From contig NC_051433.1 in assembly GCF_001649575.2 (NCBI RefSeq), positions 25,315,145 through 25,379,144 on the forward strand: DNA of 64,000 nt, in the 5' to 3' direction. Below are positions 47,855 to 58,795 of this stretch, piece after piece. The position numbers and the translations under genes were made by a program. Position 1 is the first letter of the stretch; every line of letters starts with the position of its first letter. This DNA comes from Kryptolebias marmoratus. Its lineage: Eukaryota > Chordata > Actinopteri > Cyprinodontiformes > Rivulidae. The notes under the pieces were generated by a model. It had not been told where the DNA came from and did not search any database. It worked only from the letters and a program-made list of their open reading frames with translations.

Positions 47855-48110
47855 CTCTTTGATTCGACTTGAATTTTGTGGCATAAATAATTCCAGTTGT
47901 TTTTGCAGAGTTATAAACAAACAAAAAATTCCCCTGCGAGTTGTTTTTTTGTGTTTTAATTTAATTAATGAAATTCATATTTATAGTTGGCTTGTCTTAT
48001 GTCTGCACAAAACATATCTATTGCTCCTAATGAACAATGTCTGGGGAATCAGATGAACAAATTACTGAGATATTGTTAATATTATAACAATACCTTCTTA
48101 TGAAGGTTTG
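47855..48110. other. Candidate conserved non-coding element
   Basis: The block is AT-rich but not repetitive, with dense homeodomain/octamer-like words (TTTAATTTAATTAATGAAAT near 47955, CTCCTAATGAACAATG near 48025). The plus-strand frame at 47859-48056 has no recognisable protein. The resemblance to vertebrate developmental enhancers is by look only. Confidence 0.3.
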
Positions 48111-49499
48111 TATATCAGGTGGTCCTCATCAAAACATTAACTATGCTTTGGGTTGTAATTTTCACATCAGAGCTTGAGTAACCACATGCTTCAAACTTCC
48201 TTGTCCTTTGGAAAGCTGAAGGATGAACCACTGGTTGGAGTTTCAGGTCAGTTTATAAAAATTAACTGCAACGCGCTGAACCATTTCACCCCCACACTAT
48301 CTGTATTTGCTTTTACTGCCTTAATGGCATTCCTGTGTTTGGCACATGAAATGTCATACTTCCGAGTGATCACAGAAAATTCCTAGTAATTTTTTCGATT
48401 TTTCTTAATTTTTTATTATTATGCGAGACTCTAAAAACAAGCACCTTTTATGACTTTCTTTTGATTTATGTTAGCTTCAAACTGCTTTTCATTTCCCCTT
48501 TAAACTAGCATGTCATGCTGTTAGTAACTAAAACACTGTTTTGAAGCTATTTAAACGGAGGTCACAGTACCCCACCTTTAACATGACAGCAGACTTTATA
48601 AATGCTGTAAATGGTAAAATCATTTTTTCCCCACATCTGATTATGAGTGCAACCTGTGGGCACAAAGCAGACATATATGATAGGTTCATTAAACTCATGT
48701 CCACCTTTCGTTTGCACACTAGAGGTGCTAAAGGCTGTCTCCAGCTACTTGTTAGAGTGCTGAATGGAGAATAGAATATCTCTGACTGCATGATTGCAGA
48801 TGAAGAGAGTCTTTCCTCCATGTGTCGTTTGATTTAGAACTGGCTCTGTTGTAGAGATGGAATGTGTCACTGAGGTAGAGTGTTTTAAACTTCATCAGTC
48901 AGTTGTATACAGTTTTAGATGAAGCTATTTCTTTCTTGCACTTTAATAAAACAAAGCACTTGTTGTCAAGTGCATCTCTGTATGCAACAGCAGTGTTTGA
49001 TGTTTCATTCTCACGCAGATATTTGTGAAATTTTGCAAAACTTTTCGGATGTGCAAATCTAATTTTGGCAAGCTCCATGCAGTGAAAGAAATTATGCGTC
49101 CCTTGTGATGTTTGGCTCCCCCTGTGAACCCTCGGTGGAGCATAATTTCCTTGTTCATTTACTTATTTATTTATTTTGGTGTAATGAAAACTGATCTGCA
49201 GACTGAAAGTCAAGGGTAAGGGTGATGGTTTGTAGCTACTGTGCAGCTATATTTCGCACTATATATCTTTTCTCCTGTCTTTGGCAGATTTTTGATAACT
49301 GTACCATTCTATTTGTAAATTGCAGTTTAAAGTAAAAAGGTAAAAGATGAAATATATTCTAACATATGAAGTTTTACAGAGCAGAATAAATTTGTTGTAA
49401 GGAAACACAGAGATCGACTCTTCACCCTTTGTTCAGTTTTGTAAATTCTGTCAGGTTGTTGGGTTTTTCACATTCATTCAGTAATCTTTTTTTTTTTTT
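48111..49499. other. No recognised feature
   Basis: Overlapping frames at 48528-48821 on both strands lack domains or splice context. No repeat was recognised. Confidence 0.4.
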
Positions 49500-49720
49500 T
49501 CCCTCATCCCTTATGCCCCACATTGTCACTTTATTAAAAGCATATTCTGAAAAGTTGAGATGTCATTTATTTATGGCAGAGGATCAAATTAGCATGTATT
49601 ATTGTTGCGTCATTAAGTGATATCAAAATTAATGACACAATTGGAGAAAATCCTGAATTCATTACCATTCACTGAGGTAAAAAGATTAACTCAACAGGAA
49701 GGCTCAGAGGATGACAAACA
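49500..49720. other. Candidate conserved non-coding element
   Basis: This is a repeat-free block with words such as GATCAAATTAGCATGTATTA (49581) and AAAATTAATGACACAATTGG (49625), in the style of enhancer-type conserved elements. No coding potential was seen. Confidence 0.3.
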
Positions 49721-50369
49721 AGTTGAAACGTCTCAACACAGAGCCACCTGCAGTCAGAAGTGCTCTTAGTTGTTAATGATCACCAGTCGCAATTTTGCCA
49801 TCGGTAAAAGTGACAAGAGGATGCTAAAGGTATCTCCTCAGGAAATCACTTTTTTTCCCCTGTTAGGGCAGAGACAGAGATGAGAAAATGAGCCTTGTGG
49901 ACTGCTGACTGCTACAGCACAGTCTCCCTGTATGTTCCAGCTAAAATGTTCCATAATTAGGAGCTGGACTGGGAAAGCAATATAAGGAATGTGTACAGAC
50001 CGCCAGAGTGAGAGGTGGTGGAGGACAGTTGGAGCTGGGAAGGCGTTGAGCTTCAGACCTAAACCTTATGGTAAACAATGGCAAGAAAAAGGAAATAAAT
50101 GGATTTTTTGGAAACTATAAACCAACCAACCAAACAAACAAAAAACAGTTTTTCGCTCTCATTATTCCACCATTGATGACTGTTTTTTCCTGGAGCACTG
50201 CATCTTCACAACGAGTTCAAATTACCTCATGCTGACAGCGTTGTGCAAGTTCACATCTCACAAAAAAACATGTTAAAGGTTTTTTCTTACAAGTTAAAAA
50301 TGACTTCACTCAAGCTCTTGCTTTACCGCTTAAAGATTTACATTCTCATAATGAACTAGTTCATGTTTA
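49721..50369. other. No recognised feature
   Basis: Unique-looking DNA. A short (CAAC/CAAA)n run lies at 50121-50142. Confidence 0.45.
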
Positions 50370-50935
50370 TTATTGCCTGCTGCCTGATGGTGAAGGCAGA
50401 CTAATATTTTTGATTGTGTCTATGTGTGTGTGTTCATGTCTATTAACAAAATATCTCATGAGCTGCTGGACAAATTTTAATGAAACTCTACTCTACAACT
50501 GATTCAAAACAAATGTTAAAAAAAAACTAAACAAAACTAAAACAACTAGACTTCTATTATGTAGCTGTAGATGTTTCACTTTTCATCTGGAGAGCTTTCT
50601 CAATTTAAAACTGAAGAGTGTGGAGTTCCAAGCACACTCCCCAGTGTGCTTGGAACACTGGAGAGTCCTCCATAATGAAAAAAAAAGTCTAAAACTCAGC
50701 TGAACTTACAGATACTGAGCTAAAACGTGATGTGGTTGTACATGAGAATCATTCACAACACATACTCTGAGCGTGACATCTTGTTATATTGCATGAAATA
50801 GAATAGGAAGTTAACTTTTTGACCAAAACAGCTTCAACTCTGTTATTTTTTAAATAAGTAAAAAGATCTTAGTTTAAAACTCTGACATGAAAAGTGGCAG
50901 GTGATATGCATTACTATAAGGAATGCTAGGCCACT
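50370..50935 (+). repeat. ~300-bp-unit dispersed repeat, copy 5 (one unit, nested insert, terminal block)
   Basis: The leader TTATTGCCTGCTGCCTGATG and unit opening TATTAACAAAATATCTCATG (50441-50460) stop after GAAACTCTACTCTACAACTG at about 50501. The unit resumes near 50690 (AAAACTCAGCTGAACTTACA). The terminal block ends AGGAATGCTAGGCCACTG near 50936. Confidence 0.85.
50502..50690. repeat. Nested repeat fragment with short perfect hairpin
   Basis: It contains GTAGATGTTTCACTTTTCAT and GGAGAGCTTTCTCAATTTAA, words of another fish repeat, and a 14-base perfect stem GTTCCAAGCACACT / AGTGTGCTTGGAAC (50625-50638, 50643-50656) closed by a CCCC loop. Confidence 0.6.
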
Positions 50936-53084
50936 GCAATTACAAGCTGTTACTTTCACAACCCCTACTCCAGATATGTTTAAACACATTATTTTCTACA
51001 TATAGATTTTTTTATTCATCTGTGAATTTGAACAAAAACACTGAAACACCCATGTCAAACTTTCACATTAACAACATTTCAAACTGGAGAGAAAGAACAT
51101 TTTTTCCCTGGCACAAGATTTTCCCAATGCAACTTTTATTTTTTATACTATTCACAGTTTCCTCTCAGTTATTACCCATTTCAGCACACAGTCAAAGCTG
51201 ACAGCGAGACAGACGCCGAAACAATGATAAGAACGGCTTCATTGCTGGGTTTTTAGGCTACAAAGTGGTAGTGAGCTTGTGTGAAAAAGGCTGTTACATC
51301 ATTGTCTCTGAAAAAGCTTCACATTTTCAGTCCACACAGAGACACCAGAAAAAAAAGTCTTCAAAATCTTCACATGCATTTTTTTCCCTTAAATATCAGT
51401 TTTTCTCATCAAAACCATTGTTTGTGTGTGGACAATAGATGCAAACACAGTCTGTTTTTAAAAATAATAGGGGAGTGTAGATGGGGCCAGTTGCTTGTTA
51501 AGGCTCCACTTTAATAAAATCTTGATTTTATGCAAGCGCAAGGTCATACATGTGCACAGGTCAAAAAACAGCCTGACCACATGGCATGCAATAAATAAAT
51601 AAATAAATAAATAATAAACTTGCCCTCACAAATCATTTCTATGTGAAGTTGCTAAGGTTTGTCCTACAGGTCTGTCAGTTTACAGGAACCAATTATTTCT
51701 GAACTGATCACTGTGTAATGGTTTTAGAAAGAGCCATGTGCAGTTCTGGCAGGGAAATAACTGTTCAGCTCAAAGCTCTCTGAAAACTTACAAATAAATC
51801 AGAAGAATGTAACCCCTTTAAACACTAAAATTTACACCAACCTTTCATTTATTTTTCCAAATGGGAATTTGTCATTTAGTGTCTACTCAAATCCCCAAAA
51901 TGATCAGATAGCACAGGAACACAAAAGCAAAACTATCAAAAAAACAAAAGAAAAAAACATTAAAGCGCAGATCTACTGGAGATTTAACAAACTTAGTTCA
52001 ATGTCCAACCATTCAATATCTTGGCTTCAGAAACATGACTACATGTGACAAGTTTGGCACAGACAACTGGTAATAAGAGCAGTCCATTTTATCATTTCTT
52101 TGAAATTTATCCAATTAGGGTCTTGGAATGTTTCTTGCAGCCAATGGCAGCGCCTGATAAATTTCTCAAGGGGGTTATTTGTGATAACAAATATCATCTG
52201 TTCATTTGGGAAATTAATTTAATGTTTGAATTTAGAAACAAGATACATGTCCCAGTATGCTTTTATTCTAGTCAGTTGACAAAGGTTTTCTCTTTAGCTA
52301 TATAAACCACATACTATTTGGTACAATTCAGTTCATTTATTTCAGAACAAATGTCATGTTAGGAGACTGTACAAAAAAACTAACAAAAAGAAAGAAAGAA
52401 ACAAAAAAAAAACAAGTCCAGAGTATAAGTCCACTTAGTCAACTAATTTCTTATTGTAATGTAATACATTCATATATGGTTCAGTCTGAAATGCCAATGA
52501 GTCAAACTTACTGATCTGATGATACAAGGAACCCAGCAGACTTCGTCAAATCTTCATTTTGTCTCAGCCATCTAGTCAGCATAATGAGCTTTTACGAATA
52601 AATTCACAAAGCTTCAAATAGCAAACCATGGAGGCAACATACGCTCAGTTTTATAGACCCAGTGGAGTGAGTTTAAGAGGAACTTCACAGACATAACTGT
52701 CCAAGCAGGAGGATGGATAGCAGCGTTGGGAGTGGAGATTTTTAACTCTATATCATTTTTCCACTTTCATCAACCTGCATCCCCCTGTGACTGAGATGTG
52801 ACAATCATGAAGTTGTGTGTGTTTTATTTGGCGCTTCAGTGGTGTATGGGGTCAGTTAAAGGTCTGGAGTTATTCCTGTGGGGTGCAGTCTGAGTCTAAC
52901 TCCTGTCTGCTATGTATTTGCTCTGTTGTGTCTCATTTTTTAATTTAGAACTTTATTCATGTTGCCCCTCTTTGAACTGAGATGAAGTCTGACTGAAGTC
53001 TTCAGATGAGTGGTAAAACATCTTTAACTTACTAGAAATGAAGTCCAGTCATTTTGTTCAAATATCTGTAGGATATCCCCTGTT
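50936..53084. other. No recognised gene or transposon
   Basis: An (AATA)n run lies at 51590-51613 and an A/AAAG-rich patch at 52380-52413. Frames at 50923-51201, 51281-51514 and 52045-52305 have no recognisable domain. Confidence 0.4.
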
Positions 53085-53230
53085 AAAAAAACAAAAACCC
53101 TTGTTTCGGTATCCATTAGCCTAGCCTGGATGAAGACTTCTGCCCTTTTCTCCGTAATTCTTGCTCAATAACGGATGTCATGGCGGACCAGATACTAACT
53201 ATTGCTAACTATTTGACAGAACATGACTTC
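53085..53230. repeat. Second copy of the TTAGCCTAGCC dispersed repeat
   Basis: CCCTTGTTTCGGTATCC, TTAGCCTAGCCTGGATGAAG and CTGCCCTTTTCTCC match 47171-47225 in order and spacing. Confidence 0.55.
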
Positions 53231-53411
53231 AAAATAATATGAAAAATGAATGATTCATATGTTGACATTTTAAACAATATATCATGGATGTCTTGTTTAC
53301 CACCACCTTGGTTGCTGTAGCTAACAGCAACAACCGATGCTAACAGATGAAGGTCCTCAGTTAGCATAAGCACACATTAAACTGTAACACCACTAACAAA
53401 ATAGCCTAATC

Positions 53412-54282
53412 AGACCCTCCAGGATTTCGCAATGTTGCGATCGCAACTATTAACACAAAATCAAGCAAACCCCGCAAAATCACAACTTTCCCGCAACTTT
53501 AACCAAAATAACCCCAAATAACTCATGATGAAGAGATGTGACGTCACATCCTGTTAACATCAGAATGCCGGGAGCATGCAGGAGCAGCGACCGAAGCCAA
53601 AATCTGCGCTAATGCTTCACATTTGCCCACAAAGCTTTCAGCAAAACACCGCAGTGAAGTTAGTTTTAAGTTGGATATCGCATATTCGCGCTCCGCGGAG
53701 TCAGCGGCGTCTAGCTCACGGCTGACTTAGCCATCCCTAAGTGAACCGCCGCGCGGGAGAGAAGGGGCTGGCAGAGAACGGCTGGCCGACATTAGCGCTC
53801 CTGTTTCGGGTCAGCCCTGAGCTAGATGCCGCTAACTCCGCGGAGCGCAAATATCCAATATCCAACTTAAAACTAACTTCACTGAGGTCGCAAACCAGTT
53901 TCCTCCTCTGCTGCACGAGAGTGGGGGGAAGCTGTTTTGCATGTCCTGCAGTGTAATCATGGAACATAAACGCATCGACAAACACTTTGTGTCTGCAAAA
54001 CGTGAGGAGAGCTGCAGACGAGGGACAATCCAGAAATGGTCATGAATGTCAGTTTATAAGCTATCAAAGTTCTCAAATAAAGCAACTTTTGATAATTTCA
54101 ATGTTTGTTGGTAATTACCTTACAAAACTAGTAAGTATTTTTGGTTTATATATGAAAAGTTATGGTTTTTTATTGATTTTAGTAAAAAAAACAAATTGCA
54201 ACTTTTAGGAAAATGCCCTGCGAAATCAGGCATTTTAGCCTGCAACAATCACAAAAAATGCCCACGAAATCCTGGAGGGACT
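53412..54282 (+). mobile_element. hAT element with 8-bp target duplication, internal 68-bp foldback and zinc-finger remnant
   Basis: The left end AGACCCTCCAGGATTTCG and right end CGAAATCCTGGAGGGACT are 18-bp inverted repeats with one mismatch, flanked by GCCTAATC (53404-53411) and GCCTAATT (54283-54290), 7 of 8 identical. The interior has a foldback: 53659-53726 and 53810-53877 pair over 68 bases with six mismatches. Downstream, the plus strand near 53935-54045 reads LFCMSCSVIMEHKRIDKHF and onward, a C-x2-C then H pattern like the BED-type zinc finger at the start of hAT transposases. No catalytic domain remains. CpG content exceeds that of the flanks. Confidence 0.85.
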
Positions 54283-54514
54283 GCCTAATTACTGTAAAAG
54301 TTTATGAGACTCATTATACTTTATCATTCATTATTAATTTTGTTTTTAATTATACAGACAAGCTGACAGCCCAGTGTTTACATTACATGAACAGGAGTTT
54401 GGTCACTTTCTGTCCTAACATGCAAAACCACAATAAATGTCAACAATTTATTACACTTTTTTTTTTATACATGGTATTTTTAAAATACCTAATGAGTTGT
54501 GTTATCGTTATTTA

Positions 54515-54660
54515 AAGCTTCAAGAAGGTTTTGCGGCTCTGGATAGGTTTTATTTAGCAAAAGAAGGAGCAGAAATAGCTCTTTTGGTTGTTAGGGTTGC
54601 AGACGCCTGGTGTAGACCAAATCATCCACATGTGGCCATCAGTAAAGTTCTCTACAGTGT
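54515..54660. repeat. Dispersed repeat fragment (GGTTGCAGACGCCTGGTGTAG type)
   Basis: TTTGCGGCTCTGGATAGGTT, TTTAGCAAAAGAAGGAGCAG and GGTTGCAGACGCCTGGTGTA occur in an order seen in a common fish repeat. It abuts the gypsy fragment. Confidence 0.45.
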
Positions 54661-55700
54661 TGGTCAATTCAAACCACACCCTGGTGTCCTTCATGAGCCA
54701 GGTGCACCACCTTTTATTCGCAGAGACTTGGGAATATTTTCCTTTGAATATCAGTTGTAGCCAGTTCATGATGCACAAGGAAGTAAGGTTTGACATGTTC
54801 TAGGAGGGGTGTCTTAAATTTAGGCTTTCTAAGTTCAGGCCAGTCTTCACATTCAACAAGAGAGAGTGCAGTTACAAGTGAAGATATGTCAGCTATCTCT
54901 GAAGTGAAGTCCTGTTCAGAATCTTCAACTGTATTAGTGGTGCTCAGAGAAACGTGAGAGGCAGGCTGGCATGATGTTCTGACTTCCTGTGCTACACGTC
55001 GCACTGGAAGCATCAGTCTGGCTGATCCATGTTCAATTCTCATGTCAGCTCTATTCATCCCCGTTAGTGCATAGCAGAGTGGTGAGGGCTTGGTGATCAG
55101 TTCTGAGTGTGAATCTGCATCCCCACACTTCCACCATCTTTCATCTGCTCATACGCAAGGAAAAACCTCTTTTCCTAATGTGGAGTACTTCCATTCGACT
55201 GGAGACAGGGTGTGAGAAGCAAAAGCAACAATGTGTTTCACACTGTCTGAGTGCAACTGTGCCAGAACAGCTCCCGATCCATACTCTGAGGCATCAGTTA
55301 TGATTAATGTTGGCAGTTCAGGGTTGTAGATGGCAAGTACTGGGCTTTTCAGAAGCATTGTTTGGGGATCATTGAAACTTTTATTTGGTGCATCTGTCTG
55401 TTTGAGTTCAGCTTAAGGATTTGTTTGAAGTAGCTCGCTCAGCGGCTCGACCACTGTTGCGTATCTCGGTGGAAACTTGCTGAATCAGGAGGTTGGGTCC
55501 GGAAACAAAGAGCTTCCATATAAAATGCCACCGCTCCTATCATTTTCCCACTTATTCGATGAGGCAGGCAGGCCATCCCGAGTGGCTTCAGTTGCTCAGT
55601 CTGGGATGTCTTCACCCACTTTGGGGACAGTAGAAGGTAAGGAGTTTGACTGGGGCAGCACACCTGTCAAACAGTAACACAAATGTCATAAGGAGAGTTC
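54661..55700 (-). pseudogene. Ty3/gypsy retrotransposon pol fragment (RT C-terminus, RNase H, integrase zinc-binding start)
   Basis: On the minus strand the RNase H start is clear: ITDASEYGSGAVLAQL (within 55149-55358), preceded by a SPVLAIYNPELP stretch and followed by VAFASHTLSPVEWKYSTLGK, the order usual for gypsy pol. A piece near 55445-55470 matches the end of the reverse-transcriptase domain. Further downstream on the same strand a spacer frame (54714-55058) leads to a VHLAHEGHQG stretch near 54695, part of the integrase HHCC region. Frameshifts and stops separate the blocks. No LTRs, gag, protease or integrase core were seen, so it is a dead internal fragment. Its family within Ty3/gypsy is undetermined. 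Confidence 0.8.
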
Positions 55701-56940
55701 AGGAAGGAAAGCTCCCGTGAAGCAGAAGGATAGTTTTGCACTGGGGCTGACCATTTTATTTAATAGCAAATACGTAATATACATGTTCATCAAATAAATA
55801 TTTATCATATTTGCACATATATCTTTTTACTACAAATACCTAATCTGTCATATATCTATATCTGCCTATCCCCAAAGATTGTATGTATGTATTAACAGTA
55901 TATGACCATACATGTTATGTTATCATCAAGTATGATATAGGGCCATATATGTAATATATTAAGTTTTTGTAAGGGACAGGAGCATTTTATTCCACAAACA
56001 CTCAATATCTGCACATTTCTTTTATGCAAGTGCAAGTAATTTATACATTGTTAAGTTACAAAAACATACACTTTTCCATCTAAAAGCAAAAAAAAAAAAA
56101 AAAAAAATAGGTGGTATTCCACAAAAAATTACAAGTATAGCATTCTAGAATTACAGAAATTAAATTGAGAAGGGTTTGAGACACTTGCAACAACTGTGAG
56201 AACATTTGTTATGCAAACTTTCTGAACATGGTCAAGAGTTAAGCGATAAGACTGCGAGTGTTTACGAATAGTGCAAGGAAAATCGAAAACCCCATTTGGA
56301 AGACAAATGCAGTTCGCAATTTGTTGCAAACATTTGCAGTCTAGTGAGTTGCTGGCTTTATGAATGAGCCGCCCATGCCTGTAGCCATGTCAGTGTGACA
56401 CGCACAAGCACATTCATGGAGCTCCTTTCAAACTCTTAATTTCTACTTTTATCTCTACAAAACAGCGGCACCATTGGATAAATATGGTAATAAGATTAAA
56501 AAAACACAACAAAAACATGACTAACAGAGTCAGAGGCTGCACTCAGTCTTACTAAAAATCGGTACAAATGAATAGTGCTTAAGTGCCCCAAAAATAACAT
56601 TACTGCCATTTGACTGATCAAAAGAGAGGAACAGATGAAAGGATTTAAATGGAGAGAAGGAGGACTGAAACACTACAGACATGAAAGCAAAACCTGTGCC
56701 TGTCTTTTATGAGTTCAAAGAAGAGATGAAAAAGATTAAATGTTTTGAAGGGAAAAAAGTAGTTTTTATTTTTAATTTTTTAGATGTTTCCTAAGTCAAA
56801 GTTAAAGATAAAAAGATCTGAAACTGCTACAAAATATTGCACTTTTTTATGCTGTGCAAACAGTCATTACTTAGTAGTTTATTGAAGATGTTAAAATGGT
56901 TTATTTGTATTTTTTTATCACTTGACACTAAATAAAAAAG
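55701..56940. other. No recognised gene or repeat
   Basis: AT-rich; a 20-base A tract lies at 56088-56107 and TATA/CATATA-rich words at 55760-55970. The minus-strand frame at 56129-56329 has no domain. Confidence 0.4.
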
Positions 56941-57174
56941 GTCATTGTGCGTGCTTGATTGTTTGTCTATCATGTTTGTAAAGTATCTCATGAACCAGTT
57001 CTTAGTAAAACATTCAGAAAGTAATCATTGTCATCTAAAACTGATTAACATTTGGAGTCAATCTGATTTAAGTTGGCTGCCTCAGCAAAGCAGCCTTAGC
57101 AAACACAAAAATGACTAAAACACAGTCAGTTTTACAAATGTTGAGCTAAAGTTTAGTGTGATGGTAACTTAAAC

Positions 57175-57500
57175 GGTAAATGGCTTGTATTGTATAGCGT
57201 TTATCTGGTCCAAGGACCCCAAAGCGCTTTACACTACAGTCAGTCATTCACCCATTCATCCACCCATTCACACACTGATGGTGGTAAGCTACATTATAGC
57301 CAGTTGCCCTGGGGCAGACTGACAGAAGTGAGGCTGCCATCACACTGGTGCCACAGAGCCCTCTGACCACCACCAGTAGGTAAGGCAGGTGAAGTGTTTT
57401 GCCCAAGGACACAACATCTAGAGATGGACGGAGCAGGAGTTCAAACTGGCAACCCACTGGCTACAGGACAAACCCCTACCTCCTGAGCCACTGCTGCCCC
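57175..57500 (+). repeat. Common fish repeat (GGTAAATGG-headed), full-length-like copy
   Basis: GGTAAATGGCTTGTATTGTA, CCAAAGCGCTTTACACTACA, CACCCATTCACACACTGATG, TTTTGCCCAAGGACACAACA and CCTGAGCCACTGCTGCCCC follow in the order of a very common teleost repeat of uncertain class. It sits inside a unit of repeat copy 6 whose sequence resumes with AAAGTCGTTTCCAACACATA. Confidence 0.8.
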
Positions 57501-57882
57501 AAAGTCGTTTCCAACACATACTCTGAGTGCTTCACATTTTACTGCTTCTTTGCTTCAAACTTTGGCTTTAACCCTTAGGGTCAACACTGTGTCTATTAAG
57601 TAAAATATCTTGTGAATGGCTGGACAGAATTTAGTGAAAATCTCTGAACTAAATCATTGTATGTACACCTATTGATTACCTATTGTTTTTTGGAGTGAAC
57701 CCATTTCAAGATGGCTGCCACAGCTAATTGACCTCATCTGACACAAAAATGGCTCAAACTCGAGTCATTTCACAGATATTGAGCTAAACCTTGTTGTGAT
57801 AGTAGCTGAGACTCATCCACAACACATACTCTGAGTGCTAACACATCACTCAAGATCTTGCTTTGTTACGTGAGATTTGCAC

Positions 57883-58663
57883 TAGAGGCTGACATTTTCT
57901 CGGGAATCCCACGGGTCACGGGATTCCCGCAGGATTCCCGTGGGATGGGAGTCAACTTTACTGTTAATCATGTGATCGGTACGGTACAGGATATAAACTT
58001 AACGGGAGCAGATGGGAACGGGAACCAACCAAAAAAAAAAAAACACAAACAACAGCAAAACATAGTACATGCACTGCCTTTATGTAGTTTTATTTCAGGG
58101 AGCCTACTAACGCAGGTCAAAAGAACTACACTGCCCAAAATGCAACAGTGCTTCCGGTGGCTAACGTCTGCGATACTGATGCGGTAAAAAATGTTTTGCA
58201 ATGCAAAGTAAAAAGTAATGACTTGTCGATTAACCTCACAGAGTTGAAAGGAAAGTCGCAAATTTTATCAGACTTCATGAGAGTCGAGTGTGACGGTGTA
58301 TTTTTTTTGTTGGAGAAATTCAAATCATAAAATGAATTGTTATTGATTAAAGAAGACAATTGCTCAATAAATGGGTAAAATTTAACATTATATGCCATCG
58401 TTGTGTTTATTTAACTAAAGTAGACATGGTGCAACCCATGTACTGTTTTCTTGATTTTTGTTTTGTTTAGGTATTTCTTTCTGTAACTGACCTTTAAAAG
58501 AGCTACAAACAGAAACTTTGCAACTATGGGGTCATACTTTACCAGGAGTGGGATGGGACAGGATTTTTTTTTTACTTTGGCCTGGGATTGGGACAGGACA
58601 AGAATTTTTTCTGTGGGAGTGGGACGGGACAGGAGTGGAAATCCACTCCCGTGTCATCCTCTA
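57883..58663 (+). mobile_element. hAT element with perfect 8-bp target duplication
   Basis: ATTTGCAC occurs immediately left (57875-57882) and right (58664-58671). The termini TAGAGGCTGACA and TGTCATCCTCTA are inverted repeats with one mismatch; GGGATTCCCG/GTGGGA-rich blocks just inside both ends are complementary in style (GGGACGGGACAGGAGTGG on the right). A short frame at 58148-58330 (MLPVANVCDTDAVKNVLQ at its start) has no recognised domain. The perfect duplication suggests this is one of the younger insertions. Confidence 0.92.
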
Positions 58664-58795
58664 ATTTGCACAAATGTACTAGGTTTGACCAAAATGGCTA
58701 TAACTTTGTAATTTCTCATCATAACTTAGTTAGAAACTTGGGCAAGAAATTCAGTATTATCTCAAGGAATGTTAGGCCTTTAATTCAATTATTTA

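Larger units (their letters stand above)
56941..58795 (+). repeat. ~300-bp-unit dispersed repeat, copy 6 (two units, two nested insertions)
   Basis: The unit opening TTTGTAAAGTATCTCATGAA (near 56976) starts the first unit, interrupted at 57175-57500. The second opens at about 57594; with the insert removed the spacing is again close to 295. It is split by a hAT element (57883-58663), and the terminal block (TTTGACCAAAATGGCTATAA, AGGAATGTTAGGCCTTTAAT) ends near 58790. Confidence 0.85.

Noticed and set aside
53737..53985. Overlapping plus and minus frames as a gene with a bidirectional promoter (CpG-rich)
   Set aside because: They lie in the foldback of a hAT element; the GC richness is part of the element.
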